From Pseudomonas sp. CC120222-01a (lineage in GTDB: Bacteria > Pseudomonadota > Gammaproteobacteria > Pseudomonadales > Pseudomonadaceae), in the NCBI RefSeq assembly GCF_003097235.1, contig NZ_QEQQ01000024.1:1-64000 (forward strand): DNA of 64,000 nucleotides, in the 5' to 3' direction. The translations under genes and the position numbers were made by a program. Positions 9,114 through 17,744 of this stretch are shown here, one piece after another. The notes beneath the pieces were generated by a model that made no database searches, had not been told where the DNA came from, and was given only the letters and a program-made list of their open reading frames with translations. Numbering within the stretch: position 1 is the first letter of the stretch; every line of letters starts with the position of its first letter.

Positions 9114-10655
9114 ATGAAGCCGCCAACGTCCGAAGACATCACCCGTCAACTGGAGCAATCGTACTTTCCGCAGAAGCCTGGCCGTGAGGCTTCACCGGCG
9201 CCAGTCGGCGACACACCCATAGTGGTCAGCCTCGAACAACTGCGCCCTTACGAGCTCAACCCGCGGGTCGTCCGCAATCCCCTGTATGACCAGATCAAGG
9301 CGTCGATCCGCGAACGTGGACTGGACCAGCCGCCTGCGATTACCCGCCGCCCGAATGAGCCGCACTTCATCATTCGCAACGGCGGCAACACACGCTTAAG
9401 TATCCTTGGCGAGCTCTGGCAGGAAACCCGTGACGAGCGCTTCTTTCGCATCCACTGCCTGTTCCGCCCCTGGCAATCCGAGTCGCATGCATTGCTCGGG
9501 CACCTAGCCGAGAGCGATCTGCATGGCCAGCTCACGTTCATCGAGCGTGCCCTCGCGGTGGCGAAGCTCCAAGACATGTTCCAGGTGCCGGGCACTCCCC
9601 TCAGCCAGCGTGAACTCTCCACACGGTTGAGCCAGGGCGGTTACCCGATCTCGCAATCACATATCAGCCGCATGTTCGATACGCTTGAACATCTGCTACC
9701 GGTCATTCCGCAGGTGTTATATGCAGGCCTGGGCAAACCCGCCATTGGACGCCTTATCAATTTGAGACGCCGGGCGGAGACGATCTGGAACCAGCATCTG
9801 GGGGATCCCCAACACTTCGCGCTGCTGTGGTTTGAAGTGCTGTCTGCGTTTGACAGTGAAAAGCCCGAGCTAGATTCGAGTGAGCTGCAGGACGAGCTGA
9901 TTGCCAGAATGGCAGTCTTCTTGAAGCAAACACCTCGCTTGCTTGCATTGGAGATGCATCAGGATCCTCGACGCTCATCACCTCCTGCGGACATGCCTCA
10001 GGCGCTCAAGCAGGAGACACACGCCGAGTCCTCTCCGCCATCAGCTGCCATCAAGGACACGCCAGAAACTGCCCGTGAGCTGCCCGTAGCGGACCCGGAG
10101 AGCAGCACCGATTACAGTTCAACAAGCCCGGAGCTCCGCCTACCCACTATCCGCGAGGCGTTGAGTGGTGACGAGCCGCTTGTCGCGGCCCCGCCAATAA
10201 TCGTTGCGATCAGCGAATCACCTGCGGGCTCGCTCTCATCCTCTGCCCCAACTCTGGATGACATCAATGCCTTGCGTGAGCGGTGTGCCGCGCTGGCGAC
10301 GGACTTAGCCACGTATGCTGATGCCAGTGCCATGGTCTGCCCGCACAACGACGGCTTGGGTTTCACCCTCACGCTCGAACACGGCGAAGACCTCAGTCCC
10401 CGGCACACCGGCATTCAGCTGTTGCTTTCCGCAGTGCTGCGCCTGCAGGACGACGTGACCTGGCAACAACGCCAGCAGCTACCGGCCGCGCTATTTGGCC
10501 AGTTGTTGATAGGCGCCTACGACCTGCCCTTCGCCGAACGCCCTGCTCTGACCGTGGGCCTTGAGCGTCTGCCCGATGCCCAGTTGGAGCAGCTGTACTC
10601 CCTGATTCGCCACGCCCGGCAGTTGATCGAGCTGACACTGTCGTCCACTCGTTAA
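9114..10655 (+). CDS. parB: ICE ParB-family protein (PFGI-1 type; BisD-like position)
   Basis: A 513-aa protein with an N-terminal ParB nuclease-like domain: LRPYELNPRV (about 44-53), NGGNTRLSIL (about 88-97) and a helix-turn-helix near SQRELSTRLSQGGYPISQSH (about 163-182). The middle, about 280-370, is Pro/Ser/Thr-rich and probably disordered, and a leucine-rich domain closes the protein. The ATG at 9114 is seven bases after GGGGGG; a GTG three bases earlier is possible. It matches the ICE-specific ParB family TIGR03764 in layout. In ICEclc the ParB-type gene in this operon (bisD) works with the next gene (bisC) as a transcription activator, so a regulatory role is as likely as partition. 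Confidence 0.8.
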   Translation: MKPPTSEDITRQLEQSYFPQKPGREASPAPVGDTPIVVSLEQLRPYELNPRVVRNPLYDQIKASIRERGLDQPPAITRRPNEPHFIIRNGGNTRLSILGELWQETRDERFFRIHCLFRPWQSESHALLGHLAESDLHGQLTFIERALAVAKLQDMFQVPGTPLSQRELSTRLSQGGYPISQSHISRMFDTLEHLLPVIPQVLYAGLGKPAIGRLINLRRRAETIWNQHLGDPQHFALLWFEVLSAFDSEKPELDSSELQDELIARMAVFLKQTPRLLALEMHQDPRRSSPPADMPQALKQETHAESSPPSAAIKDTPETARELPVADPESSTDYSSTSPELRLPTIREALSGDEPLVAAPPIIVAISESPAGSLSSSAPTLDDINALRERCAALATDLATYADASAMVCPHNDGLGFTLTLEHGEDLSPRHTGIQLLLSAVLRLQDDVTWQQRQQLPAALFGQLLIGAYDLPFAERPALTVGLERLPDAQLEQLYSLIRHARQLIELTLSSTR

Positions 10656-10671
10656 CGTGAGGAGCCACCTC

Positions 10672-11223
10672 ATGAGCACGACCTTCAATCTGTTGAACCA
10701 TGCGATGTTGAATCAGGTGCTGCATGAACTGCGCCATGGCCGCCTGCAGCGCTGCAAAGCGCTGGGCCTGGCCGACGAAGACATCGAGGTCCTGCAATCA
10801 TTGCCGCCGACCACCCTGTCTCACCTGGCGCACTCTTCGATCGCCTGGGTTGAGGTCAAGGTCGATATCACCGTGTTGCGCCGGCTGATTGTCCAGGCCG
10901 AACGTGACGAGCAGAACGAACGCTTGATCAACCGTGCGCTCAAGCTCGGGGCCAGCTCCAACATCATGTACCGCTGCTTTGGTCTGGACCACTCGGAAAC
11001 GGCGCTGCGCCGTCGCGTGCTGAAAATCGAGACCCATCGCGGCCGGCCCGTTCAGCTCAGCGAAGCTCAGGAACATGCCGTCTGGAATCGCTGGAGCCAG
11101 TTGCGCACCGAAGATCCCGACAACGACCCACTGGATACCATGATGATGCTGGCTGAGGAACAACACATCAGCCTGACCCTGGTCTGGCAGCAAATCGAGC
11201 TGTACGGAGGAACGCCATGCTGA
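10672..11223 (+). CDS. DUF2857 protein, BisC-like position
   Basis: A 183-aa protein of the DUF2857 type found right after parB in ICEs. The N-terminal half is helical (ATFNLLNHAMLNQVLHEL-like start). A HTH-like segment sits around LGASSNIMYRCFGLDHSETALRRR (about 105-128), a layout compared in the ICE literature to flagellar activator FlhC. I start at the ATG at 10672 because GAGGAG lies seven bases upstream. It overlaps the next gene by 7 bases, showing tight coupling. In ICEclc the equivalent protein (bisC) pairs with BisD to turn on the transfer promoters. The equivalence is inferred from order and family. Confidence 0.68.
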   Translation: MSTTFNLLNHAMLNQVLHELRHGRLQRCKALGLADEDIEVLQSLPPTTLSHLAHSSIAWVEVKVDITVLRRLIVQAERDEQNERLINRALKLGASSNIMYRCFGLDHSETALRRRVLKIETHRGRPVQLSEAQEHAVWNRWSQLRTEDPDNDPLDTMMMLAEEQHISLTLVWQQIELYGGTPC

Positions 11224-12434
11224 GCTTCTACGACGTTGACTGGCAGGATGTCGTGCGCCAATGCTACGAAGCCCTTCGCCGCCGCAATGAGTGGCAAGCG
11301 GCACAGGCCCGACAATCAGCCGCTGCTGGGGAGCCAGCACTACGCACGATCTACTACGGCGACAACAATCCGTTGCCGCACGCATTACTCTTTGATCGTC
11401 GACTGACCCCGCTGGAGCGCAACACGTGGCAGGTGCTGCGCTGGCTGATCACCGAACGCCAAGTCAAAACGCCAAAGTATGAGGACCTGCAGCCATATCT
11501 GGCAACCAGCCCCTGCGGCAACCAGGCATCGCGCGAGACCATCGCCCGCGCACTCAACGTCCTGCGCACCACCCGCTGGCTGAGCTTGGTCGACCGCTCG
11601 CGTGATGCCCAGGGCTGCCTGCGCGGGTGCGTCTATGTCCTGCACGGAGATCCATTGACCCCAGCCGAGCAGCTAGAACTGGATGGCGGCTACGTAGCAC
11701 TCCTGCACCAGAACCTCAGCCACGCCACCAAGGGAGTGCGTGATGTAACACAGCATGTGATCGAAGAAATCCAGGCCGACCCGCAGGTGGCTCAGATTGA
11801 CAAGGACAGGCTCGGCTCATTGCCGCCACCGCAGCAGGGTGCACTGGCGTTAATGAACCAAGGGGCGGATGCAGAAAACTCCGAACCAGGCCAGCGCCAC
11901 CCTATTCGGAATTCTCAGCCTTCGGCCACCGATCCCGAACCCTGCAGCAATGCGCCGGTTTCGGCTGTGGTTCGGAATGCCGACGCCGGCCGTACAGTAC
12001 AGAAAGACCAAAGCAAAAAAAGTACGGTACTGGCGCAGGTCGAATTTGGCAGGGCACGTTGGCCGGAGGATTTACCGCTGAATGCGAACGAGCGGCGCAT
12101 GGCCACCCAGGCAATGCGCCAGCTCGAACCCGAGCAGCAACAAGCAGTGATCAATGAAGCCGCGGTGCGCTGCGCCCGCGGCGAGATCCGAAAACCGGTC
12201 GCCTACCTGATGGGCTTGATCAAGCGCGCCTGCCAAGGCGAATTCACGCTGTGGGCGGCTCGCACAGAGACCACAGCCTCCACGACCGCGCCGTCGCGCA
12301 AACCGAGTCTCACACTCCCAGAGCCACCCGCCGAGCGAACCAAGCGCAGTGGTCAGCGCACCGCCTCCCCCCTCGCCCTTTCCTGCCTGGAGGAACTCAA
12401 ACAACGTTGCCGCGGCATCGGCACAGCGACCTAG
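11217..12434 (+). CDS. STY4528-family ICE replication/regulatory protein
   Basis: A 405-aa protein of the STY4528 family, named from the SPI-7 island and present in ICEs of this class. Residues about 55-145 look like a winged-helix domain (LFDRRLTPLERNTWQVLRWL then SRETIARALNVLRTTRWL), as in replication-initiation and RepA-like proteins. The middle third is low-complexity and polar. The last third carries basic helices (NERRMATQAMRQLEPEQQQA, about 284-303). The ATG overlaps the end of the DUF2857 gene. Its molecular role has not been shown to my knowledge. DNA binding, possibly for replication of the excised circle, is an inference. Confidence 0.72.
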   Translation: MLSFYDVDWQDVVRQCYEALRRRNEWQAAQARQSAAAGEPALRTIYYGDNNPLPHALLFDRRLTPLERNTWQVLRWLITERQVKTPKYEDLQPYLATSPCGNQASRETIARALNVLRTTRWLSLVDRSRDAQGCLRGCVYVLHGDPLTPAEQLELDGGYVALLHQNLSHATKGVRDVTQHVIEEIQADPQVAQIDKDRLGSLPPPQQGALALMNQGADAENSEPGQRHPIRNSQPSATDPEPCSNAPVSAVVRNADAGRTVQKDQSKKSTVLAQVEFGRARWPEDLPLNANERRMATQAMRQLEPEQQQAVINEAAVRCARGEIRKPVAYLMGLIKRACQGEFTLWAARTETTASTTAPSRKPSLTLPEPPAERTKRSGQRTASPLALSCLEELKQRCRGIGTAT

Positions 12435-12438
12435 AGAG

Positions 12439-12452
12439 TGGAACTCAGTGGA
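12439..12452 (+). repeat. Short repeated motif, copy 1
   Basis: TGGAACTCAGTGGA lies directly after the stop codon of the STY4528-family gene. An identical 14-mer is at 14290-14303, directly after the ssb stop codon. Same orientation and same position relative to a gene end suggest a common processing, terminator or recombination element, but no hairpin is formed. Confidence 0.5.
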
Positions 12453-12586
12453 CTTGATGCCAATGCCATCAAATCCAGGGACGTCCACCGCCTGAAAATG
12501 CGAGCAAGTCAGCTTCGCGTTGATCCGCGTCCAATGCCAAGGATCAGCCCATCGTCGGCGTCATTCCGACGGGGAGGTAACTGGCG

Positions 12587-13360
12587 ATGGCCGATCACTA
12601 CCAGCTCAACCTGGGCTCACTGCGCAGCAGCATCACCCTCACCCTGCACACCCATCACGCGGCGCGGCTGTGGCAAGGCCGCATGGGCCGCGAAGGGGTG
12701 CACCCGATCATGGGCATGGCCGGCTATATCGGCGTTACCAACCTGCTCAAGCATGCCAGCAGCCAGGATGATCCGTTTGCCGACTGGTTCATGCTGCAAC
12801 TGGAGGACAAGCTGCTGCAGGCCAAGGCCGAAATGCGCGCGCTGACCAAACAGGTCAGTCGAGTGGAGCGCGCCCTGCCCACCCAGATCGATATCGGCGA
12901 AAACCTCAACATCCACCCGGTCACCCTGCCGCTGTTCATCGGCAGCCAGCTCGGCTTTCTCGCGGTCTACCTGCTGACCGACTACGACACCCTGGTGCGC
13001 CGCGTATTGCTCGCCCACCACACCGCGTTGATCGGTCGTCCTGACATGGAAACCTGGATCGATCGCGGCGCCCACGAGCTGCGCAGCCTGTTCGGTGTGG
13101 CCCAGCGCTATCGCCTGGCGGGCGTGAGCCGGGATGACATGGCCGCCAACAATGCTCGCGCCCGTGAAGCTATCGACAAGTTCGGCACGCCCCCGCGCAA
13201 AGTGCTCGAGGGCAGCCACCGCTCCCAATTCGCCCCACCGATCACACGAGGCACTAGCGCCCCGACTCCCGATGAGCTGGGTGATCCAGATCAATCGATT
13301 CAACCAGAGGCCGAAGCCCTCCCGACACCGGATCAACCCTCCGATGGGAGTGAGCCATGA
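12587..13360 (+). CDS. Integrating conjugative element protein, PFL_4669 (TIGR03761) family
   Basis: A 257-aa protein of the PFL_4669 family, a marker of this ICE class. The N-terminal part reads GSLRSSITLTLHTHHAARLWQ. The centre is helical with ASSQDDPFADWFMLQLEDKL (about 58-77) and the C-terminal 50 residues are Pro/Asp-rich. GGGGAGGT lies upstream of the ATG. It overlaps the DUF3158 gene by 4 bases (ATGA), so the two are translated together. Function unknown; always near ssb and topoisomerase genes, hence probably DNA processing. Confidence 0.8.
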   Translation: MADHYQLNLGSLRSSITLTLHTHHAARLWQGRMGREGVHPIMGMAGYIGVTNLLKHASSQDDPFADWFMLQLEDKLLQAKAEMRALTKQVSRVERALPTQIDIGENLNIHPVTLPLFIGSQLGFLAVYLLTDYDTLVRRVLLAHHTALIGRPDMETWIDRGAHELRSLFGVAQRYRLAGVSRDDMAANNARAREAIDKFGTPPRKVLEGSHRSQFAPPITRGTSAPTPDELGDPDQSIQPEAEALPTPDQPSDGSEP

Positions 13361-13851
13361 CCCTTGCCGATGCGATTGCCCGACGGTTGTCAGCAGATGC
13401 CTATCGCGAGCTCGCACAAGGTGCCTCCCTAAAAGGCCTTTTAAAGCCTTTTAAGGGTAAGGGGGAGCTGCAGCAGTTCGCCGAGTCGATCCTGCGCCTG
13501 CGCACCCAGGTCGCCGAGTTGATGGCCGTGATGCTGGCGATCATGGCGCAACCACCCTTCACGTTGCTGGACCTGCGATTAGTCGTGCAGCACAGCGCGA
13601 CGGGCACCGATTTCCTGCGCTGGCGCAGCCCGGACTTTCAGCGCATGGGCGTACAGGTGTGGCAGGAGACGGTGGTTCAGCCGCATCTGCACCCTGAGCT
13701 GCGGCAGGCGCTCTACCAGCTGGAGACCAACCGCGTGGTGCTGAACCTTCAGATGAGCAGCCTGCAGTCGCTGTATCGCCAAGCCATTACCGGTGTCAGC
13801 AAGCTCCAGGCCGCTGAGCTCGCCCTTTCCCGTTCCCCCACCGAGGAGTAA
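13357..13851 (+). CDS. DUF3158 protein, upstream of ssb
   Basis: A 164-aa all-helical protein of the DUF3158 family, found before ssb in ICEs of this type. It starts MTLADAIARRLSADAYRELA and contains KAFKPFKGKG-like basic residues at about 26-36, which could touch nucleic acid. It lies 5 bases before ssb. In ICEclc the gene immediately before ssb is inrR, whose product stimulates integrase expression. I believe this is the same position, but cannot confirm homology from sequence alone. Confidence 0.65.
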   Translation: MTLADAIARRLSADAYRELAQGASLKGLLKPFKGKGELQQFAESILRLRTQVAELMAVMLAIMAQPPFTLLDLRLVVQHSATGTDFLRWRSPDFQRMGVQVWQETVVQPHLHPELRQALYQLETNRVVLNLQMSSLQSLYRQAITGVSKLQAAELALSRSPTEE

Positions 13852-13856
13852 TCCGC

Positions 13857-14285
13857 ATGAGTACTTTGTTTGTTGGTGAAGGCAACATCGGCAGCGTCCC
13901 CGAGTTTCAGGAGTTCAACACCAACCCGGATGAACCGCGGCGCCTGCTGCGGCTCAACGTCTATTTCGACAACCCGGTCCCACGCGAGAGCGGTTACGAG
14001 GACCGCGGGGGGTATTGGGCGCCCGTCGAGCTCTGGCACCGCGATGCCGAACACTGGAGCACGCTGTTCCAGAAAGGCATGCGCGTCCTGGTCGAGGGCC
14101 GCACGGTCAAGGAGGAATGGGAGGACAGCGAAGACAACGCGCGGGTGACCTTCAAGGTCGAAGCGCGGCGCATTGGCATCTTGCCGCACCGCCTGGCCTC
14201 CGTGACCATGCGTGAGAAAGCCCAGGACAAACCCAGCGCCAATGGTAAAGGCGGCGGCAAGAAAGCCCCGCGCAAAACCGGGTGA
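13857..14285 (+). CDS. ssb: Single-stranded DNA-binding protein (ICE type)
   Basis: A 142-aa OB-fold protein. The N-terminal domain shows STLFVGEGNIGSVPEFQEF, then PVELWHRDAEHWSTLFQKG and VLVEGRTVKEEW, the strands expected of an SSB, but with an insert between strands 1 and 2 typical of the ICE versions. The C-terminal tail is Lys/Gly-rich (NGKGGGKKAPRKTG) and lacks the acidic DDDIPF tip that recruits host repair proteins. It should coat the single strand during conjugative transfer. The start ATG is 5 bases after the DUF3158 stop, with GAGGAG upstream. Confidence 0.83.
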   Translation: MSTLFVGEGNIGSVPEFQEFNTNPDEPRRLLRLNVYFDNPVPRESGYEDRGGYWAPVELWHRDAEHWSTLFQKGMRVLVEGRTVKEEWEDSEDNARVTFKVEARRIGILPHRLASVTMREKAQDKPSANGKGGGKKAPRKTG

Positions 14286-14289
14286 CCTA

Positions 14290-14303
14290 TGGAACTCAGT
14301 GGA
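14290..14303 (+). repeat. Short repeated motif, copy 2
   Basis: TGGAACTCAGTGGA, identical to 12439-12452, lying 4 bases after the ssb stop codon. See copy 1. Confidence 0.5.
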
Positions 14304-14377
14304 ACCACCGGTCACTGCGCGATTTCGCAGGGACTACGCCGCTCACCCGGCGGGCAGTATTGCACCTTGTAGCACGT

Positions 14378-14605
14378 TCAACTTCGCCGGGCTCTCCCAC
14401 GCCGCCCACTCTCCAGCAACTGCTTCACTTCTGCCAGGCACTGGTCCAGGGCAAGGAATGCCCGCCAGTGAGCCGGGTCTTCCTGCACCCAGGCGATCAA
14501 CTCGGCTCGCACTCGCGGGTTGTCGGGTTCCAGATGGGTGGCCATGAACAACTCGTAAGCCTTGATCGCTAACTTATCTGCCTCGCTCTGGTGTGATCCG
14601 TGCAA
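14378..14605 (-). CDS. Small FecR-N-terminus-like (DUF4880-like) protein
   Basis: A 75-aa protein on the strand opposite to the ICE operon. The core, DNPRVRAELIAWVQEDPAHW followed by RAFLALDQCLAEVKQLL, resembles the N-terminal domain of FecR-type anti-sigma regulators, which binds a sigma factor in the cytoplasm. The transmembrane and periplasmic parts of FecR are absent, so this would be a stand-alone domain or a remnant. It begins with TTG at 14605, eight bases after a strong GGAGG, which favours real translation. It is divergent from the XRE gene at 14730. No sigma-factor gene is nearby. Confidence 0.42.
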   Translation of the reverse strand: MHGSHQSEADKLAIKAYELFMATHLEPDNPRVRAELIAWVQEDPAHWRAFLALDQCLAEVKQLLESGRRGRARRS

Positions 14606-14729
14606 GTTGATGCCTCCGTGTGGACGGGTCGGTCATACACTTATTTTTGGTGATACGCCTCATAAGGTTGTCAGTCAACTCTTTGAGTCGTTCATGTCTA
14701 TGGGTGGGTAGTCAACCATATGGGTCGAA

Positions 14730-15089
14730 TTGGAGAGCGCCCCGTTGCCCGTCAAAGAGCCTAGCCCACATCACATTGGCCGCCAGCTGCAGAGGTACCG
14801 TCGCGACCGTGGCCTGACCCAGGAGCAGGTCGGCGAGCATCTTGGCATTACCGGCGAGGCCGTGTCGCGCCTCGAGCGTGGCCTGGTCGAGCTCTCCGTG
14901 ACAAAGCTGCTGCAGCTGGCTGACTTGTACGGCTGCCCGGCCGACGAGCTGCTCTTGGCCATCAGCCCTCGCCCCCAGGACCAGGGTCAGCAGATCACCT
15001 CGATCCTCAAGGAGCTGGGCGATGCCGATAAGCAGTTCGCCTTGGAGTTTCTGCAGACCCTGGCGAGCCATCTCGCGCAACGCAAGTAA
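14730..15089 (+). CDS. XRE-family helix-turn-helix regulator
   Basis: A 119-aa regulator with a Cro/CI-type helix-turn-helix: QLQRYRRDRGLTQEQVGEHL, then GITGEAVSRLERGLVELSV (about residues 20-58). The C-terminal helix pair (LKELGDADKQFALEFLQTL) may dimerise. The start is uncertain: TTG at 14730 or 14745. The upstream region 14640-14730 contains TTGTCAGTCAA at about 14666, a dyad-like site that could be its own operator, and also serves the divergent small gene at 14378. It lies just before the topoisomerase gene but with its own promoter region between. Confidence 0.75.
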   Translation: MESAPLPVKEPSPHHIGRQLQRYRRDRGLTQEQVGEHLGITGEAVSRLERGLVELSVTKLLQLADLYGCPADELLLAISPRPQDQGQQITSILKELGDADKQFALEFLQTLASHLAQRK

Positions 15090-15198
15090 CGTCTAGCCAG
15101 CCGCTGTACTGGCGAACTGATCTGGCCAACTTCGGCTTTTCCCTAGCGTTCCTCATCCATACCCCCACCCTGTCGGTAGCCACCGAGAGGGTCCGCGT

Positions 15199-17166
15199 AT
15201 GCGCCTGTTCATTTGCGAGAAACCATCCCAAGCACGCGACATCGCCCGGGTGCTACAGGCCAACCGGCGGGGCGATGGCTGCCTACAGGGCCAGCATGTC
15301 ACCGTCACCTGGTGTGTTGGCCACCTGTTGGAAACCGCCCCACCAGACGCCTATGGCGATTACAAACGCTGGTCTTTGGACGATCTGCCGATCATTCCCA
15401 CCCGCTGGCAGCTGGTGCCCAAGCCAAAGGTCGCCAGCCAGTTGAAGGTGATCAGTCAGCTGCTGCGCACGTGCGCCGAAGTGGTCATCGCCACCGATGC
15501 GGATCGCGAGGGTGAGATGATCGCCCGGGAGATTCTCGAGCGCTGTCAGTACCAGGGGCCGATCCTGCGCCTATGGCTGTCCGCCCTGGATGAATCTTCG
15601 ATTCGCCGGGCGCTGGCCTGCTTGCGTCCGGGTGAACAGACCTTGCCGCTGTATCACTGTGCGCTGGCCCGATCCCGCGCGGACTGGCTGGTAGGCATCA
15701 ACCTGAGCCGACTGTTCACCCTGCTCGGCCGCCGCGCCGGCTTTGATGGACTGTTGCCGGTGGGTCGCGTGCAGACCCCGACCTTGCGCCTGGTGGTCGA
15801 GCGCGACCGGGCAATCGCGAGCTTTGTGCCGCAACCCTTCTGGAGAGTTGACGCTCAGCTGGAGGCTGACGGCGTCAGTTTCAAAGCTCAGTGGCAACCT
15901 CCCGCGACGGTCGGCGATGACGCTGGCCGCTGCCTCGATGAAGCGGCCGCTAAGCAAGCCGCGCTGCGCCTTTGCCAACAGACGACGGCGCGCGTTCAGA
16001 CCATCGAGGTTGAGCAGGTCCGCGAAGGCCCGCCATTACCATTTGACCTGGGCACGCTGCAGGAGGTCTGCTCGGCCAAAATCGGGCTCGGTGCCCAGGA
16101 AACCTTGGGGATCGCCCAGGCCCTGTACGAAACCCACAAAGCCACGACTTACCCGCGGACCGATTGCGGCTACCTGCCCGAGACCATGCTCGATGACGTG
16201 CCGCGCATACTCCATGCCCTGGTCGCCGCCAGCCCTTCACTAGGGCAGGCGATTAAGGGGATCGACCCCTGCCGTCGCTCCCGTGCCTGGAACACCAGCA
16301 AGATCACCGCGCACCACGGTATCATTCCTACCGCGATTACCCTTGACCTCACACAGCTTTCCGAACCTGAACGGGCGGTCTATGCGCTGATCCGTGCCCG
16401 TTACCTCGCCCAGTTTCTCCCTGAGCATGAGTACCTGAAGACCCAGGTGCTGCTGCAGTGCCAGGCCGACCCGCTGCTTGCGCGCGGCAAGCAGATCCTA
16501 GCCCGCGGCTGGAAAGCGGTGATCAACGAAACCCACGGCAATGAGCCCGGCGAACAGACTCAACGCCTGCCCACACTCCGCGAATCCGCTTCGGTGGCGT
16601 TGACGGACGCTGCTGCCATTGCCCAGCGCACGCAGCCGCCGAAAGCCTACACCGAAGGTACTCTGGTCAAGGCGATGAAGACTATCGCCAACCAGGTGAA
16701 CGACCCGCGGCTCAAGCAGAAACTCAAGGACAGTTGCGGCCTCGGTACCGAAGCCACCCGCGCGGCGATCATCCAGGGCCTGATCGACCATGGGTATCTG
16801 ATCAAGAAAAAACGCAGCCTGGCCGCCTCGGCCGCGGCCCACACCTTGATCGAAGCGGTGCCACCGGAAGTGGCCGATCCGGTGCTGACGGCGCTGTGGG
16901 AACAGGCACTGGATCGCATCGAATCGGGCCAGTTGAGCGTCGAGAATTTTCTCGCCAAGCAAGCCGAGTGGCTGACCCGGTTGGTGCGCAGTAACGCCTC
17001 GCTCACCCTGCGCACACCACCCAGCAAGGGTCCCTTCTGTCCGGTGTGCCGCAGCGCCATGCGCCAGCGCAAAGGTCGCAGCGGCAGCTTCTGGTCCTGC
17101 ATCCGCTACCCGGAATGCAAGGGTACCAAGCCGGTGGCGAGACCCAAGCGGGCGAAAAACGCATGA
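15199..17166 (+). CDS. topB: DNA topoisomerase III (ICE-encoded)
   Basis: A 655-aa type IA topoisomerase. The TOPRIM domain is at the N-terminus (FICEKPSQARDIARVL at 4-19 and ATDADREGEMIAREIL at about 100-115). The catalytic tyrosine lies in THKATTYPRTDCGYLPE at about 313-329. The C-terminus has a four-cysteine zinc ribbon (CPVC ... CIRYPEC, about 614-640). It relaxes and decatenates single-strand-containing DNA. ICEs of this class all carry such a copy, probably for resolving transfer and replication intermediates together with the neighbouring SSB. Length is normal for TopB. AGAGG precedes the ATG. Confidence 0.93.
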   Translation: MRLFICEKPSQARDIARVLQANRRGDGCLQGQHVTVTWCVGHLLETAPPDAYGDYKRWSLDDLPIIPTRWQLVPKPKVASQLKVISQLLRTCAEVVIATDADREGEMIAREILERCQYQGPILRLWLSALDESSIRRALACLRPGEQTLPLYHCALARSRADWLVGINLSRLFTLLGRRAGFDGLLPVGRVQTPTLRLVVERDRAIASFVPQPFWRVDAQLEADGVSFKAQWQPPATVGDDAGRCLDEAAAKQAALRLCQQTTARVQTIEVEQVREGPPLPFDLGTLQEVCSAKIGLGAQETLGIAQALYETHKATTYPRTDCGYLPETMLDDVPRILHALVAASPSLGQAIKGIDPCRRSRAWNTSKITAHHGIIPTAITLDLTQLSEPERAVYALIRARYLAQFLPEHEYLKTQVLLQCQADPLLARGKQILARGWKAVINETHGNEPGEQTQRLPTLRESASVALTDAAAIAQRTQPPKAYTEGTLVKAMKTIANQVNDPRLKQKLKDSCGLGTEATRAAIIQGLIDHGYLIKKKRSLAASAAAHTLIEAVPPEVADPVLTALWEQALDRIESGQLSVENFLAKQAEWLTRLVRSNASLTLRTPPSKGPFCPVCRSAMRQRKGRSGSFWSCIRYPECKGTKPVARPKRAKNA

Positions 17167-17322
17167 CTTGACGGCACACCACAGCGCTGGTGTAGTGATC
17201 AGGCCCCTCGCCGCTTGGCGACCCCAGACCGATTCGCTCCGGGCAGTTCGGTCAGACTCGTTGAGTTCGGAGCCACCCTCACTGCTTCTTCGGATGCCTT
17301 CTCAGCGTTCCAAGTCCTCTCG

Positions 17323-17368
17323 GCGGATGACCCGTGCAGCTTTGCATTAGGCTGCACGGGTCATCCGC
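17323..17368. repeat. Perfect 18-bp inverted repeat, 10-base loop
   Basis: Left arm GCGGATGACCCGTGCAGC at 17323-17340 and its exact complement at 17351-17368 enclose TTTGCATTAG. It lies 157 bases after topB. No T-run follows on either strand, so a simple terminator is less likely. A single-strand origin, oriT-associated hairpin or protein-binding dyad are alternatives. Confidence 0.7.
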
Positions 17369-17744
17369 TTCGGCGACGATGCTCAGCCCCGGTGCCCGCC
17401 GGCGAAATACTGGGCACCTTTTGTGCGCGGATGCGTGCCAGTTGATTCCGACCCAGGCCACGACAAGGGTCGGTTGATCCAGGTGGATCGGCAGCGGAGA
17501 TTTAGCGACGAACTCCGGTGCCACATCGCCGGGTCAAAGGTGGTCCAACTCTTCTTAGCCTGATGACCGTCGGGCTATTTTTTCGCCGCTGAAAATCCAC
17601 TAAGGACCACCCGCTTCCGCTCCGCCAGACCGCCTACATTCCTCGGTTGACGCGCCTTTGGCAGCGTTTTATAGATGAGTTGCACGCCGCTGTCGTTGAC
17701 AGCCCCCAGGCAGCCAGGACCTTCAAGGCTGCGCCCGCTTCGGG

